NCBI RefSeq assembly: GCF_001561955.1
Contig: NZ_CP014223.1
Location: forward strand, 2,790,001 to 2,854,000
From: Anaerotignum propionicum DSM 1682
GTDB taxonomy: Bacteria; Bacillota; Clostridia; Lachnospirales; Anaerotignaceae
Direction of reading: 5' to 3'
DNA length: 64,000 bases
Shown here: positions 39,454 through 47,396 of the stretch, piece after piece
Layout of the letters: the number at the start of each line of letters is the position of its first letter
Numbering within the stretch: position 1 is the first letter of the stretch
Made by a program: the position numbers and the translations under genes
The notes under the pieces: generated by a model
What the model saw: the letters and a program-made list of their open reading frames with translations, nothing else
Told to the model about the DNA's origin: nothing
Databases searched by the model: none

Positions 39454-40176
39454 TTACACCTGTGCTTTTTTCCATTCTCGTAACCATGCTTTATCCTCAG
39501 GGGAAACCCGAAAAGACTCGCAGGCCTTCTGTACAAATTTCGCCTTAACTGAAAAAGATAGTTTCGTATCCCCCAGATATTGCCGTACCCTTTCTGGATT
39601 CTTTGCCCATGCCGTTGCCAATAGCCAAGCCTGTGCCATCTCTATATAATAGAAATCAGAAGTCACAGCATCCACTAACTGTAAAACCTCCTGCAAATAA
39701 GGCTCTTTTAAATAATAATTCAGCATGATAATCAGCCCCACCCGTACAACCCAAGGATTTTCTGCTAAAAAATATCCTTTTGCATGAGCAAACAAGGCCT
39801 CTTCATTTTTCCTTGCAATTTTCTTTAAGGAAACACAAAATCCATCACAATGAGCCCAGTTTTCCACAAATTCATAGGAAAAGGTGTCACAATAGCCCAA
39901 AAACTCCTCAAACTCCATGGGAATTTCCGTTGCTACTGCTCCATATAACATGCGCTCTTCATAAGTATTCTTCCCACATGTGTCAAAAAAATTCCTTCCC
40001 GCCACTTTTGCCACTTCCTTTGCTTTTTGACGTAAAAGGGGAGTACGTATTCCAATAACAGGCAAAGAAGTGCGCAGGAGCTTTTCTTGAAACAAACGAT
40101 ATTTATCATCCTGCAATTCCAATAACTCCTTGTAAAAAGCCTCATAATTTTCAATTGTCCATTTTGTTTCAGTCAT
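39454..40176 (-). CDS. DNA alkylation repair protein (AlkD-like)
   Basis: About 240 residues, all-helical. AlkC/AlkD family glycosylases built of HEAT-like repeats excise bulky or cationic alkylated bases without base flipping. Characteristic stretches: GIRTPLLRQKAKEVAK, FVENWAHCDGFC with the Trp and Asp of the active site, and WVVRVGLIIMLNYYL. The ATG at 40176 has AAGGGTGG 8 bases upstream. It is transcribed with the deoxyinosine-glycosylase gene; a 14-bp hairpin (40213-40246) lies in its leader. Confidence 0.85.
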   Translation of the reverse strand: MTETKWTIENYEAFYKELLELQDDKYRLFQEKLLRTSLPVIGIRTPLLRQKAKEVAKVAGRNFFDTCGKNTYEERMLYGAVATEIPMEFEEFLGYCDTFSYEFVENWAHCDGFCVSLKKIARKNEEALFAHAKGYFLAENPWVVRVGLIIMLNYYLKEPYLQEVLQLVDAVTSDFYYIEMAQAWLLATAWAKNPERVRQYLGDTKLSFSVKAKFVQKACESFRVSPEDKAWLREWKKAQV

Positions 40177-40212
40177 AAAACCACCCTTTCCGTTTATTTT
40201 TTTATACAAAGA

Positions 40213-40460
40213 ACAAGCGGCTTTCTTGTGGGAGAAAGCCGCTTGTCCTTAAGGGTCGTCATTGCCATATAACGAAAACAATTGGGGGGCGTTTTCGCTA
40301 TATTCGGTAAGGCAACAACAAGAAGAGATGAAAAGTTTGATTCAAAATAGTTTGACGTTAGGAGAAAGCATCAAACTACAGAAGCAAGCAAACCAATTTT
40401 TGCCAAAAACGGCAAACTATCTAAAAAAGGCGTCAAAACATATTATTGTCTTGCGACGCC
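40213..40460. repeat. Cluster of at least four hairpins upstream of the alkD-like gene
   Basis: A 14-bp stem (ACAAGCGGCTTTCT with its complement, 40213-40246) is followed by TGCC..GAAAAC/GTTTTC..GGCA (40263-40314), TTTGCC..GGCAAA (near 40400) and GGCGTC/GACGCC (40439-40460). The region has no convincing coding sequence. Confidence 0.55.
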
Positions 40461-40625
40461 CTAGTCGTAGCCACACATTTATATTGCCTCATTTTTCCGT
40501 TCTTGTCAATGAAAAATTTTTCAAATTAAATTTTTTTACAATAATTAGGCGAATTTACTAAAACCATTGTCAATTTTCTTTTTTTTTGTTACCATAATAA
40601 AAAACAGCTTAGGGAGGAGATCCAT

Positions 40626-41003
40626 TTGAAGGTTCAAGAATCAATGGAAGACTATCTAGAAACAATTTATGTGTTGGAAAAGCAAACAGGTTATGTACGC
40701 TCAATCGATATCGCTACCGCCCTAGGTTTTAGCAAACCCAGTATCAGTAACGCTATGAAAAAATTAAAATCTAACGGATATATTGAAATGGAAGAGCGGG
40801 GCAGCATCAGGTTGACAGAAAAAGGGAAAGAAGTTGCAATGGGCACCTATGCCAGACATTGTGTTATTTCCGAATTACTGGTCTCTTTTGGGGTTTCAAA
40901 GGAAGCCGCTTTGGAGGATGCCTGCCGCATTGAGCACGTCATTAGCGAGGAAACCTTTCACTGCCTAAAGAATTACCTAAAATCAAAAAACACGAACAAA
41001 TAG
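40626..41003 (+). CDS. DtxR/MntR family metal-dependent repressor
   Basis: 125 residues. Iron- or manganese-responsive transcriptional repressor. The N-terminal winged helix is clear (SMEDYLETIYVLEKQTGYVRSIDIATALGFSKPSISNAMKKLKSNGYI) and the dimerisation/metal domain follows (AMGTYARHCVISELLVSFGVSKEAALEDACRIEHVISEE) with the His-Glu-Cys type ligands. It lacks the C-terminal SH3/FeoA-like domain, so it is MntR-sized. TTG start with AGGGAGGAG upstream. It is followed by feoA, suggesting an iron role; the metal is not settled by the sequence. Confidence 0.9.
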   Translation: MKVQESMEDYLETIYVLEKQTGYVRSIDIATALGFSKPSISNAMKKLKSNGYIEMEERGSIRLTEKGKEVAMGTYARHCVISELLVSFGVSKEAALEDACRIEHVISEETFHCLKNYLKSKNTNK

Positions 41004-41054
41004 GTTTTTCAATCCCAAATGAAAAGAACTACACTTTGGGACAACCAATAGATG

Positions 41055-41085
41055 TAAAGGGTGCCAAATACATTGGCACCCTTTA
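41055..41085. terminator. Hairpin terminator after the DtxR-type gene
   Basis: A 13-bp stem TAAAGGGTGCCAA / TTGGCACCCTTTA with a 5-base loop. A weaker hairpin (TCCCAAA/TTTGGGA) lies just upstream. Only a short T stretch follows. Confidence 0.6.
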
Positions 41086-41260
41086 CTATTTCTCGTAAAT
41101 CGTATCTCTTCAGACTCTTCCCCCTCACTTTTTGTCTGATCTCTTCTTTTTTAGGCGACTTTAATTTTAACTTAGCACAACGAAAGCAAAAAAATATTTT
41201 GGTTATTATAGGAAATCTTCTCTTGAATATTATAAAGCGGCGTGATACAATTGCCTATGA

Positions 41261-41278
41261 AGTTAGTATAAACTAACT
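41261..41278. promoter_or_regulatory. Palindromic operator upstream of feoA
   Basis: AGTTAGTATAAACTAACT: 7-bp arms around four bases, 23 bases before the feoA ATG. The TTAGT...ACTAA half sites recall DtxR/IdeR boxes, and the regulator gene sits just upstream. Binding is inferred. Confidence 0.6.
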
Positions 41279-41300
41279 AATAATCAGTAGGAGGGGTATT

Positions 41301-41513
41301 ATGCCGTTACTTTTAGCAGAAATCGATATTCCTTACATAATTGTACGCATTGCAGGAAGGGAAAAGGAACGCCACCATTTGGAAAGCTTAGGACTTATCC
41401 CCAATACTGTGATTACAGTTGTATCTAAATTTAACAATTACATTTTAATCAACGTAAAAGATTCCCGTATCGGAATTGGAGAAGACTTGGCAAAGAAAGT
41501 TATTTTAAAGTGA
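41301..41513 (+). CDS. feoA: FeoA domain protein
   Basis: 70 residues, the full SH3-like FeoA domain: IVRIAGREKERHHLESLGLIPNTVITVVSK, then ILINVKDSRIGIGEDLAKKVIL. FeoA modulates the ferrous iron pump FeoB or acts as a separate signalling domain. No feoB is near. GTAGGAGG stands before the ATG, and a palindromic operator lies 23 bases upstream. The next gene begins 9 bases after its stop, so they are probably one transcription unit. Confidence 0.9.
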   Translation: MPLLLAEIDIPYIIVRIAGREKERHHLESLGLIPNTVITVVSKFNNYILINVKDSRIGIGEDLAKKVILK

Positions 41514-41522
41514 GGTTATCCC

Positions 41523-43565
41523 ATGAATAAGAAACGTATTGTTATTTTATCATATATAAACGCTGCCATCATTGTCCTCATTGGTGCCGTGGAACTTTAT
41601 ATTTTACTGGAAAATGCCACCCTTTCAAGGCAAAACAATATTCTTAAATGGAATAGCCTCTCCTACCGCAGCCACGTAGCCGCTCTGATTTTAGCACTGA
41701 CGGCAATTATCATTTTCTTCTTCCAGTTAGGTGTAAATCGAATGCTCAAGAAAAATGCTTATACAGACATCACGGGAATTATGAACAAGCATGCTTGTTT
41801 GGAGCAAATGAGCATATTAGATTGTCGGGATAGCACCTTACATATTGGCCTTGCCATGTTTGACTTAAATAACTTGAAAAAAGTAAACGATTTTTACGGC
41901 CATGAGAAAGGAGATCGGCTTATCCAGCAATTTGTAATACTATTGCGTCAAAGTGCGGAGAAAAAATTCTTTTTAGGCCGTTTTGGCGGTGACGAATTTA
42001 TCGTAATTATACAAAACTGCAATGTGAAGCTGATGGAAGCATTTTTAGAACGCATTCGTTCCGCGACGGAAGCCTTAAATAAGCTTGCAGATATTCAAAT
42101 TAGCTATGCCCAGGGGTACGCCATCAGTACCCGAGAAAATTATTACCTAATGGACGAGCTCCTACAGGAGGCGGACAAACGAATGTATGAAAACAAACGT
42201 ATGATAAAATCGGGTAATTTATTAGAGATAGAACAAATTAGTAAAATGCTGGATTTAGAAAGAGTAGGCCTTGGGGAAAGGGATTCCTTGACAGGGATGC
42301 TAACCTTTGACGCCTTTCTTGCAACCGTGGAAAAGGTTCTACGCCTTTACAAAGAAAAAACCCACCTTGCCCTTGTCTGCACAGGAATGAATCATTTCAG
42401 GTACATCAACGACTTATATGGTCATAAAGAAGGGGATAATATCCTGAAACAATTTGCCTATGCGTTGGGCAAAGAACCTTTTTGCCTATGCTCCTGCCGG
42501 CTTTATTCAGATAACTTTGCTTTTCTGGCAGATTTATCTGAATATTCTGAGGAAGAGGCAGAAAAGGTTATCCAAAACTGGAACACAGAATTTTCCCAAC
42601 AGCTTAACAGCGCTTATTCAGGAAGCAGATTTGTACTAAAAAGCGGAATTTATTTTATTCGCAATACCAATATGTCGGTGGAGGAAATGCTTACAAATGC
42701 GGATTGTGCCCGAAAGTCCTCCTTCCCGCCCTACCACAATATTGTAGTATTTTCCCATGAAATCAATCAATCCATAAAAAAGCGCTGGGAAATTATCCAT
42801 TCGTTCCAGTCAGCGTTAGAAAATCAGGAATTCCATGTATATATTCAGCCAAAAGTTCTCCATGCTGACAAAAAAATTTGCAGCGCAGAGGCACTGATTC
42901 GCTGGAAAAATGCCGATGGAACATTCCTTTCCCCTGATGCCTTCATTCCTATTTTAGAGGAAACAGGGGATATTGTTGAGATGGATCATTATGTATATGA
43001 TAAGGTATTCGCCTACCTTCATGAAAGAAAGCTTGCAGGTAAATCCTACCTTCCTATTTCTGTCAACGTTTCTCGTTTGCATCTTTATGACTTGGATTTA
43101 TTTTGGAGAAAATTACACAGCCTAGAGGAAGCTTATCCCATTCCACCCTCCCTCATTACTTTTGAGCTAACGGAAAGTGCTTACATCCAAGAAATTGATG
43201 CCGCCGAAAAGTTTGTGGTTGGTCTCCACGAAAAGGGCTATCGTGTTTCTCTGGATGACTTTGGTAGTGGTTATTCCTCATTAAAGGCACTTTCTCCTAT
43301 GATATTTGATGAAATAAAGTTCGACCGGGCTTTCTTAAAAACAGATATCACAAAAAAAGAAGCCACGCTCTTGCTCCAACTCATTAAATTAGTGAAAAGT
43401 TTGAATACTGCTGTGGTTTGCGAGGGCGTGGAAACCGCCGAAAACGTAGCATTGTTAGATCAATCCCAGTGCGATATTTTCCAAGGCTATTTCTATCACA
43501 AGCCTTTCCCCATTGAGGAATTGGAATCTGTTTATTTATCCCAACAGGCTGCCCCAAGCCTATAA
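41523..43565 (+). CDS. GGDEF-GGDEF(degenerate)-EAL cyclic-di-GMP protein
   Basis: 680 residues. Two N-terminal helices (IVILSYINAAIIVLIGAVELYILL; HVAALILALTAIIIFFFQLG) anchor it in the membrane. A first GGDEF domain has an intact GRFGGDEF near residue 155, a second GGDEF-like domain is degenerate (YSDNF near residue 328), and an EAL domain follows with EALIRW near 455, SVNVSR, FELTES, DDFGSGYSSL, FDRAF, CEGVET and QGY, i.e. the catalytic set is intact. It could make or break cyclic di-GMP; likely a phosphodiesterase regulated by GGDEF. It sits directly after feoA, which ties it to metal signalling by context only. Confidence 0.9.
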   Translation: MNKKRIVILSYINAAIIVLIGAVELYILLENATLSRQNNILKWNSLSYRSHVAALILALTAIIIFFFQLGVNRMLKKNAYTDITGIMNKHACLEQMSILDCRDSTLHIGLAMFDLNNLKKVNDFYGHEKGDRLIQQFVILLRQSAEKKFFLGRFGGDEFIVIIQNCNVKLMEAFLERIRSATEALNKLADIQISYAQGYAISTRENYYLMDELLQEADKRMYENKRMIKSGNLLEIEQISKMLDLERVGLGERDSLTGMLTFDAFLATVEKVLRLYKEKTHLALVCTGMNHFRYINDLYGHKEGDNILKQFAYALGKEPFCLCSCRLYSDNFAFLADLSEYSEEEAEKVIQNWNTEFSQQLNSAYSGSRFVLKSGIYFIRNTNMSVEEMLTNADCARKSSFPPYHNIVVFSHEINQSIKKRWEIIHSFQSALENQEFHVYIQPKVLHADKKICSAEALIRWKNADGTFLSPDAFIPILEETGDIVEMDHYVYDKVFAYLHERKLAGKSYLPISVNVSRLHLYDLDLFWRKLHSLEEAYPIPPSLITFELTESAYIQEIDAAEKFVVGLHEKGYRVSLDDFGSGYSSLKALSPMIFDEIKFDRAFLKTDITKKEATLLLQLIKLVKSLNTAVVCEGVETAENVALLDQSQCDIFQGYFYHKPFPIEELESVYLSQQAAPSL

Positions 43566-43630
43566 GCTTCATCCATGGTTCTCTTTCCCGAAAAAACACA
43601 TAGGAAAACATCGTCATTTTTGAATACTTT

Positions 43631-43654
43631 GGGTGTCGATAAAATCGACACCCT
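43631..43654 (+). terminator. Repeated hairpin GGGTGTCGAT-type, copy 1
   Basis: GGGTGTCGAT-AAA-ATCGACACCC: 10-bp stem, then TTTG. The same stem with a slightly different loop occurs at 52688-52710. Probably terminates the GGDEF-EAL transcript. Confidence 0.6.
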
Positions 43655-43816
43655 TTGAAAATAACTCAGCTCTTACGGTCAAATAATATGTTTCTACCCT
43701 AAAAGGCGTTAAATCACCATATTTGCCTGAGATAAACAAATTTCATCCTAGAATTCCATTGGAAAGCCTCTCTTTTCCTAAACCTTCCGTTATAAAAAAC
43801 TCTCTTTTGACAGACT

Positions 43817-43852
43817 AAAAGCCTCAATCCTATATTAGAATTGAGGCTTTTT
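43817..43852. terminator. Bidirectional terminator before the nitroreductase gene
   Basis: Stem AAAAGCCTCAAT / ATTGAGGCTTTT with an 11-base loop; T runs follow on both strands. Confidence 0.75.
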
Positions 43853-43865
43853 CCCTAATTAAATA

Positions 43866-44438
43866 CTATCTTACTATTTTTACTCTTTTAGAGATATCTT
43901 CTTTTTCTTTCTGTGCAGGTTCCTCACCAATGCCACCAAAAGGCATTTGGGCAATCAACAAATAACTTTCAGGTAAATCAAACAGTTCACGCATTTTTTG
44001 GTCAATAACAGGATTATAATGCTGTAAAGATGCACCGATCCCCATCTCCCGCAACTCGCTCCAAATGCTAATTTGAAGCATGGCACTGGCTTGCATTGCC
44101 CATGAAGGGAAGTTTGCTGCATACAAGGGGAATTTTTCCTGAAGCCCCTTCACCACCTCTTGGTCGTAAAAATAAAGAATTGTACCGGCGCCTGCTTTAA
44201 AACTATCAATTTTTTCTCTGGGAACCTTACCTTCAAAAACATCATAGATTGTATCCCACAATAAATTCTGTTTCTCTTCTAAGGCTACCACCACTCGAGA
44301 GCTCTTCATATTAAATGCATCGGGCACCAGCTCTGTTAAAGTTTCAATTGTTTGAATTACTTTTCCACTATCAACGGGAAGTTCTTTATTGATGTTGTAA
44401 TAACTTCTTCTTTTTTCCAATGCTTGCATCATACTCAT
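43866..44438 (-). CDS. Nitroreductase family protein
   Basis: About 190 residues. FMN-dependent NAD(P)H oxidoreductase of the nitroreductase fold: MQALEKRRSYYNINKELPV at the N-terminus (FMN-binding Arg-Arg), SRVVVALEEK, and the C-terminal GIGASLQHYNPVIDQKMRE and QMPFGGIGEEPA. The ATG at 44438 has AAGGAGGAATTGAC before it and clears the pirin gene, whose stop is at 44467. Last gene of a marR-pirin-nitroreductase unit, a typical redox/electrophile-stress set. Confidence 0.9.
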   Translation of the reverse strand: MSMMQALEKRRSYYNINKELPVDSGKVIQTIETLTELVPDAFNMKSSRVVVALEEKQNLLWDTIYDVFEGKVPREKIDSFKAGAGTILYFYDQEVVKGLQEKFPLYAANFPSWAMQASAMLQISIWSELREMGIGASLQHYNPVIDQKMRELFDLPESYLLIAQMPFGGIGEEPAQKEKEDISKRVKIVR

Positions 44439-44466
44439 GTCAATTCCTCCTTGGTTTTCTAATATC

Positions 44467-45315
44467 TTATTTTTTGTCATATTTCATTTCTTGTTGCAAA
44501 AAAGTTCCTTGTCTTAATTCTGCAAATGCTTTTTGCAATTCATCCTTTGTATTCATTACAATAGGACCACCCCAAGCGATGGGTTCTTCCAATGCCTTTG
44601 AACTGATAAATAATACTTGGGCGTCCTTGTCGACGCTTTTTATTTCTACGTTGTCGCCAGAGGTAAGTTTTGCCGCTGTTTTCTCCTTCACCAACTCACC
44701 GCCTATTGTAACCTCTCCCACTAATGTAAAAACCAAAACCGAGCGGTCTGTTTCAGTATCAATGGATATAGAAGCATTGGGAGAAAGATGAATATCATAA
44801 TAATCTATAGGTAAATGTTTACTGCTGAAACCTTGTTTGCCTTTGAATTGCCCTGCAAGGAGCCTCAGCTTTCCATTTTCAATTGCAATTTCCTCAATCT
44901 CATGACTCTTGATGCTTTGATAGGCTGGAGCTGTCATTTTATCCTTTACAGGTAAGTTCAGCCATAGCTGTACCCCGAGCATTCTCTCCGAGGCTGGCAA
45001 CCTTTCTTCGTGAAGAATACCTGAGCCTGCTGTCATCCACTGAACCTCTCCGTCAGAAATAGAGTCTTCGTTTCCTAAGCTATCTTTATGCACCATCTTC
45101 CCACGATATATGTAGCTGATGGTTTCAATTCCTCTATGTGGATGCATGGGGAATCCGGCAATATAATCCTGGGGATTTGTGCTATCAAAGGAATCTAACA
45201 TCAAAATAGGGTCATATTCCGCTGTTGTCTCTAAACCCAAAACCCGAACCAACTTCACCCCAGCTCCATCCTGTGTTGGAAACCCTGTAATCTGTCTCTT
45301 AACTTTTCTCTCCAT
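44467..45315 (-). CDS. Pirin family (bicupin) protein
   Basis: About 283 residues. Bicupin whose N-terminal half holds the metal site: HPHRGIETISYIYRGKMVHKDS, then GSGILHEE. Bacterial pirins act as redox-linked regulators or quercetin-type dioxygenases; the role here is unknown. The ATG at 45315 (MERKVKRQ) has GGAG about 10 bases upstream; earlier starts are possible and overlap the MarR gene more. It overlaps the end of marR by 17 bases. Confidence 0.87.
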   Translation of the reverse strand: MERKVKRQITGFPTQDGAGVKLVRVLGLETTAEYDPILMLDSFDSTNPQDYIAGFPMHPHRGIETISYIYRGKMVHKDSLGNEDSISDGEVQWMTAGSGILHEERLPASERMLGVQLWLNLPVKDKMTAPAYQSIKSHEIEEIAIENGKLRLLAGQFKGKQGFSSKHLPIDYYDIHLSPNASISIDTETDRSVLVFTLVGEVTIGGELVKEKTAAKLTSGDNVEIKSVDKDAQVLFISSKALEEPIAWGGPIVMNTKDELQKAFAELRQGTFLQQEMKYDKK

Positions 45316-45733
45316 TGATCTCATCTCCAAACTTTTTTAATAAAGTGACCAATTGGTCCTTTTCTGCTTCCGTCCAGTAGGACATTATCTCAAAAATTTT
45401 GGCCTCATTTTTTGGGTAAACCTCACAAATGAGTTCCTCTCCTTGAGGAGTAATATGAAGGATGCATCGTCTTTTATCTTTCCTATCTGTTTCTCGAATA
45501 AGGTAACCCCTTTTTTCAAGATTATTTATAATAAGAGGCATGGTTCCACTGGAACTCAATATTCTCTCCTGAATTTCTCCAACCGTTGCATCACCTTTGT
45601 GGTATAAAGCCTCCAATACGGCAAACTGCCCCATGGAAAGCTTATACTCTGTGAAAATCTTAGCGGATTGGCGGTCAATATAGTTTACTGCCCGATGAAG
45701 ACCGATTAAGATTTTCAACTCTGCTTTTGCCAT
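45299..45733 (-). CDS. MarR family transcriptional regulator
   Basis: 144 residues. Winged-helix repressor: FAVLEALYHKGDATVGEIQERILSSSGTMPLIINNLEKRGYLIR with the recognition helix and the wing DRKDKRRCILHITPQG. No conserved peroxide-sensing Cys at the N-terminus (OhrR type) is evident; Cys occur only at CILHIT and LICEV. It heads the marR-pirin-nitroreductase unit and two near-identical palindromes sit just upstream, so autorepression is likely. Confidence 0.9.
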   Translation of the reverse strand: MAKAELKILIGLHRAVNYIDRQSAKIFTEYKLSMGQFAVLEALYHKGDATVGEIQERILSSSGTMPLIINNLEKRGYLIRETDRKDKRRCILHITPQGEELICEVYPKNEAKIFEIMSYWTEAEKDQLVTLLKKFGDEINGEKS

Positions 45734-45747
45734 TTTCTCACCTCTAA

Positions 45748-45785
45748 TATCTCTATGTAGATATATAATACTCTATGTAGAGATA
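45748..45785 (-). promoter_or_regulatory. Double MarR-type operator
   Basis: TATCTCTATGTAGATAT (45748-45764) and TACTCTATGTAGAGATA (from 45769) share CTCTATGTAGA; the cores begin exactly 20 bases apart, i.e. about two helical turns, so both lie on the same DNA face. They stand 15 to 52 bases upstream of the marR start. Confidence 0.65.
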
Positions 45786-45843
45786 ATTTGCAATACCTTT
45801 TTATATTTATCTCTATTTTTATTTAGATTATCCATCTATATAA

Positions 45844-45869
45844 AAATAACCGCCTTACGGCGGCTATTT
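45844..45869 (-). terminator. Terminator after the polysaccharide deacetylase gene
   Basis: Minus-strand stem AAATAGCCGCC / GGCGGTTATTT (one G-T pair) with a 4-base loop, followed by TTTA. Confidence 0.7.
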
Positions 45870-45890
45870 CATCTATATTATCTCTTCTGC

Positions 45891-47374
45891 CTATTGAAAA
45901 TAGGAATATCCATAGAGCTTACCGTCCTCCAGCTTACCATCATGGCGATATTTAGCCATTTCAGAAACTGTCACAAGTTGATATCCCTGTTTTATTAAAT
46001 AGGGCACAAGCTTTTCTGTGGCCTCGGCACTGGTTTCATAAATCCCATGCATTAAAATAACCTTTCCATCTAAGTTCCCTTCACTGCGGATTAACTTCAT
46101 AATTGCATCTGGGCTCTTTGTTTTCCAATCCAGTGTATCAATAGACCAAGTTACCATGGCCATAGGAATATGCTTCTTCACAGTATCGTTGCAATTGCCA
46201 TAGGGAGGGCGGAATAAGGTAGGTTCAAAGCCCACGGCTTTTTGAAATGCTGCTGCTGTCTTCTTTACATCCTCATTTATCGCCTCTGGGGATAGCGTAT
46301 TGAAGTTCTTGTGGGAGTAGGAATGACTCCCCACCTCGCACCCCAATGCCAGCTCCCTTTTTACCGTATCTGGGTATGCCTCAACAAGTTTGCCCAAATC
46401 GAAAAATGTAGCTACGGCATGGTTTTTTTCCAAGGCGTCTAATATCCGTTCGGTAGAACTCGGTTTGGGGCCATCGTCAAAGGTCAATGCAACCATAGGC
46501 TTGGTAGGATCAATAACCCGATCAATCTTTTCTGTGGGCTCCTTTACCTCAGGTTCCTTTTCCTCCACCACAGGCGGTGCCTCTATGCCAACTCCGTTCA
46601 GCAAACCTGCCAGCTCACTGTAGGGAACCAAAAGCTCAACTCTACCAAGACTCCCTGGAAAAATGTCGTAACGTTCAAAGAACAATAACACACCTTTATC
46701 ATTTAAGGCAAAGCGATTAAAACGCCCAGCATCCGGTGCCAAGGTTTTTCTATAATCGCCAAAAATTCTGTCTTTGTAAGGCTCATTCTCTGTAAAATAT
46801 CGTATGACATATGCAGAAACGGCTTCTAAAAATCCATCTTTTCTCAAAGAATCCTCACTAATCCGTTCTCCTGTTTTGGTATTAAAATGGAAAATGTGAA
46901 CACGCTCTACCGTATTGGTTTTCTGTTCTGTGGGAGAAATCTTCTGCTCCAACTCTTGTGTTTCATAAAAAATAATACAGATTTTATCTTCACTGACTAT
47001 GTAACTATCATAATCCAAATACAAAAAGGAATTACAGTCTTCCTGTGATAGTCTCTTTTTTCCTTCTCATCCTTCAGGTCATACTTCTGTGCAAAATCCG
47101 TCTTAAGCCCATCAATAAATTGTAGAATCTGATTATCAATGACTTCATTAGACAAATGAGGATATGCTAAAACATAAGCAAGGGGTGCTGCATATTCAAT
47201 TGTCGATTCCTTCTCACCAATAAGTTGAGACCTTTTGGGTTCCACAGGCTGTATCGGCCCGGCCTGTAACATCAGCGGTTCGGCTGCCGCAACAGTATTT
47301 CCACGTCCACAGCCACTTACCCCTAGGGCAACCGCCATTGCCAAAAGGCAAATTGTCCATTTTCTTCTCTTCAT
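45891..47374 (-). pseudogene. Polysaccharide deacetylase lipoprotein, broken by a one-base frameshift
   Basis: A lipoprotein signal (MKRRKWTICLLAMAVALGVSGC) starts the gene, a domain of about 120 residues follows, then a NodB domain with all five motifs: ALTFDDGPK, GSHSYSH, FRPPYGN, WSIDTLDW and LMHG. Such enzymes deacetylate peptidoglycan or other wall glycans on the cell surface. The first frame stops near 47000 after an odd VIPFCIWIMIVT tail; the second frame carries on with NSFLYLDYDSYIVSEDKICI. One extra A in the poly-A run at 47056-47061 (six A in the message) would join EKKRLSQEDCNSFLYLDYD smoothly. The restored protein would have about 494 residues. Confidence 0.85.
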
Positions 47375-47396
47375 TTTTCATTCTCCCATCTAAACT

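Larger units (their letters stand above)
43566..43865. other. Convergent intergenic region with two hairpins
   Basis: About 300 bases, no gene seen. Holds the 43631-43654 hairpin, also found near 52688, and the bidirectional terminator 43817-43852. Confidence 0.6.

Noticed and set aside
40262-40561. Plus-strand 99-codon frame through the hairpin cluster
   Set aside because: Its codons are dictated by inverted repeats; no site before its start and no family pattern.
40545-40561. TTAGG...CTAA-like sequence before the DtxR-type gene as an operator
   Set aside because: The arms match only in part and the spacing differs from the clear palindrome upstream of feoA.
41061-41276. Plus-strand 71-codon frame before feoA
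   Set aside because: It runs through a terminator and the operator, with no ribosome-binding site.
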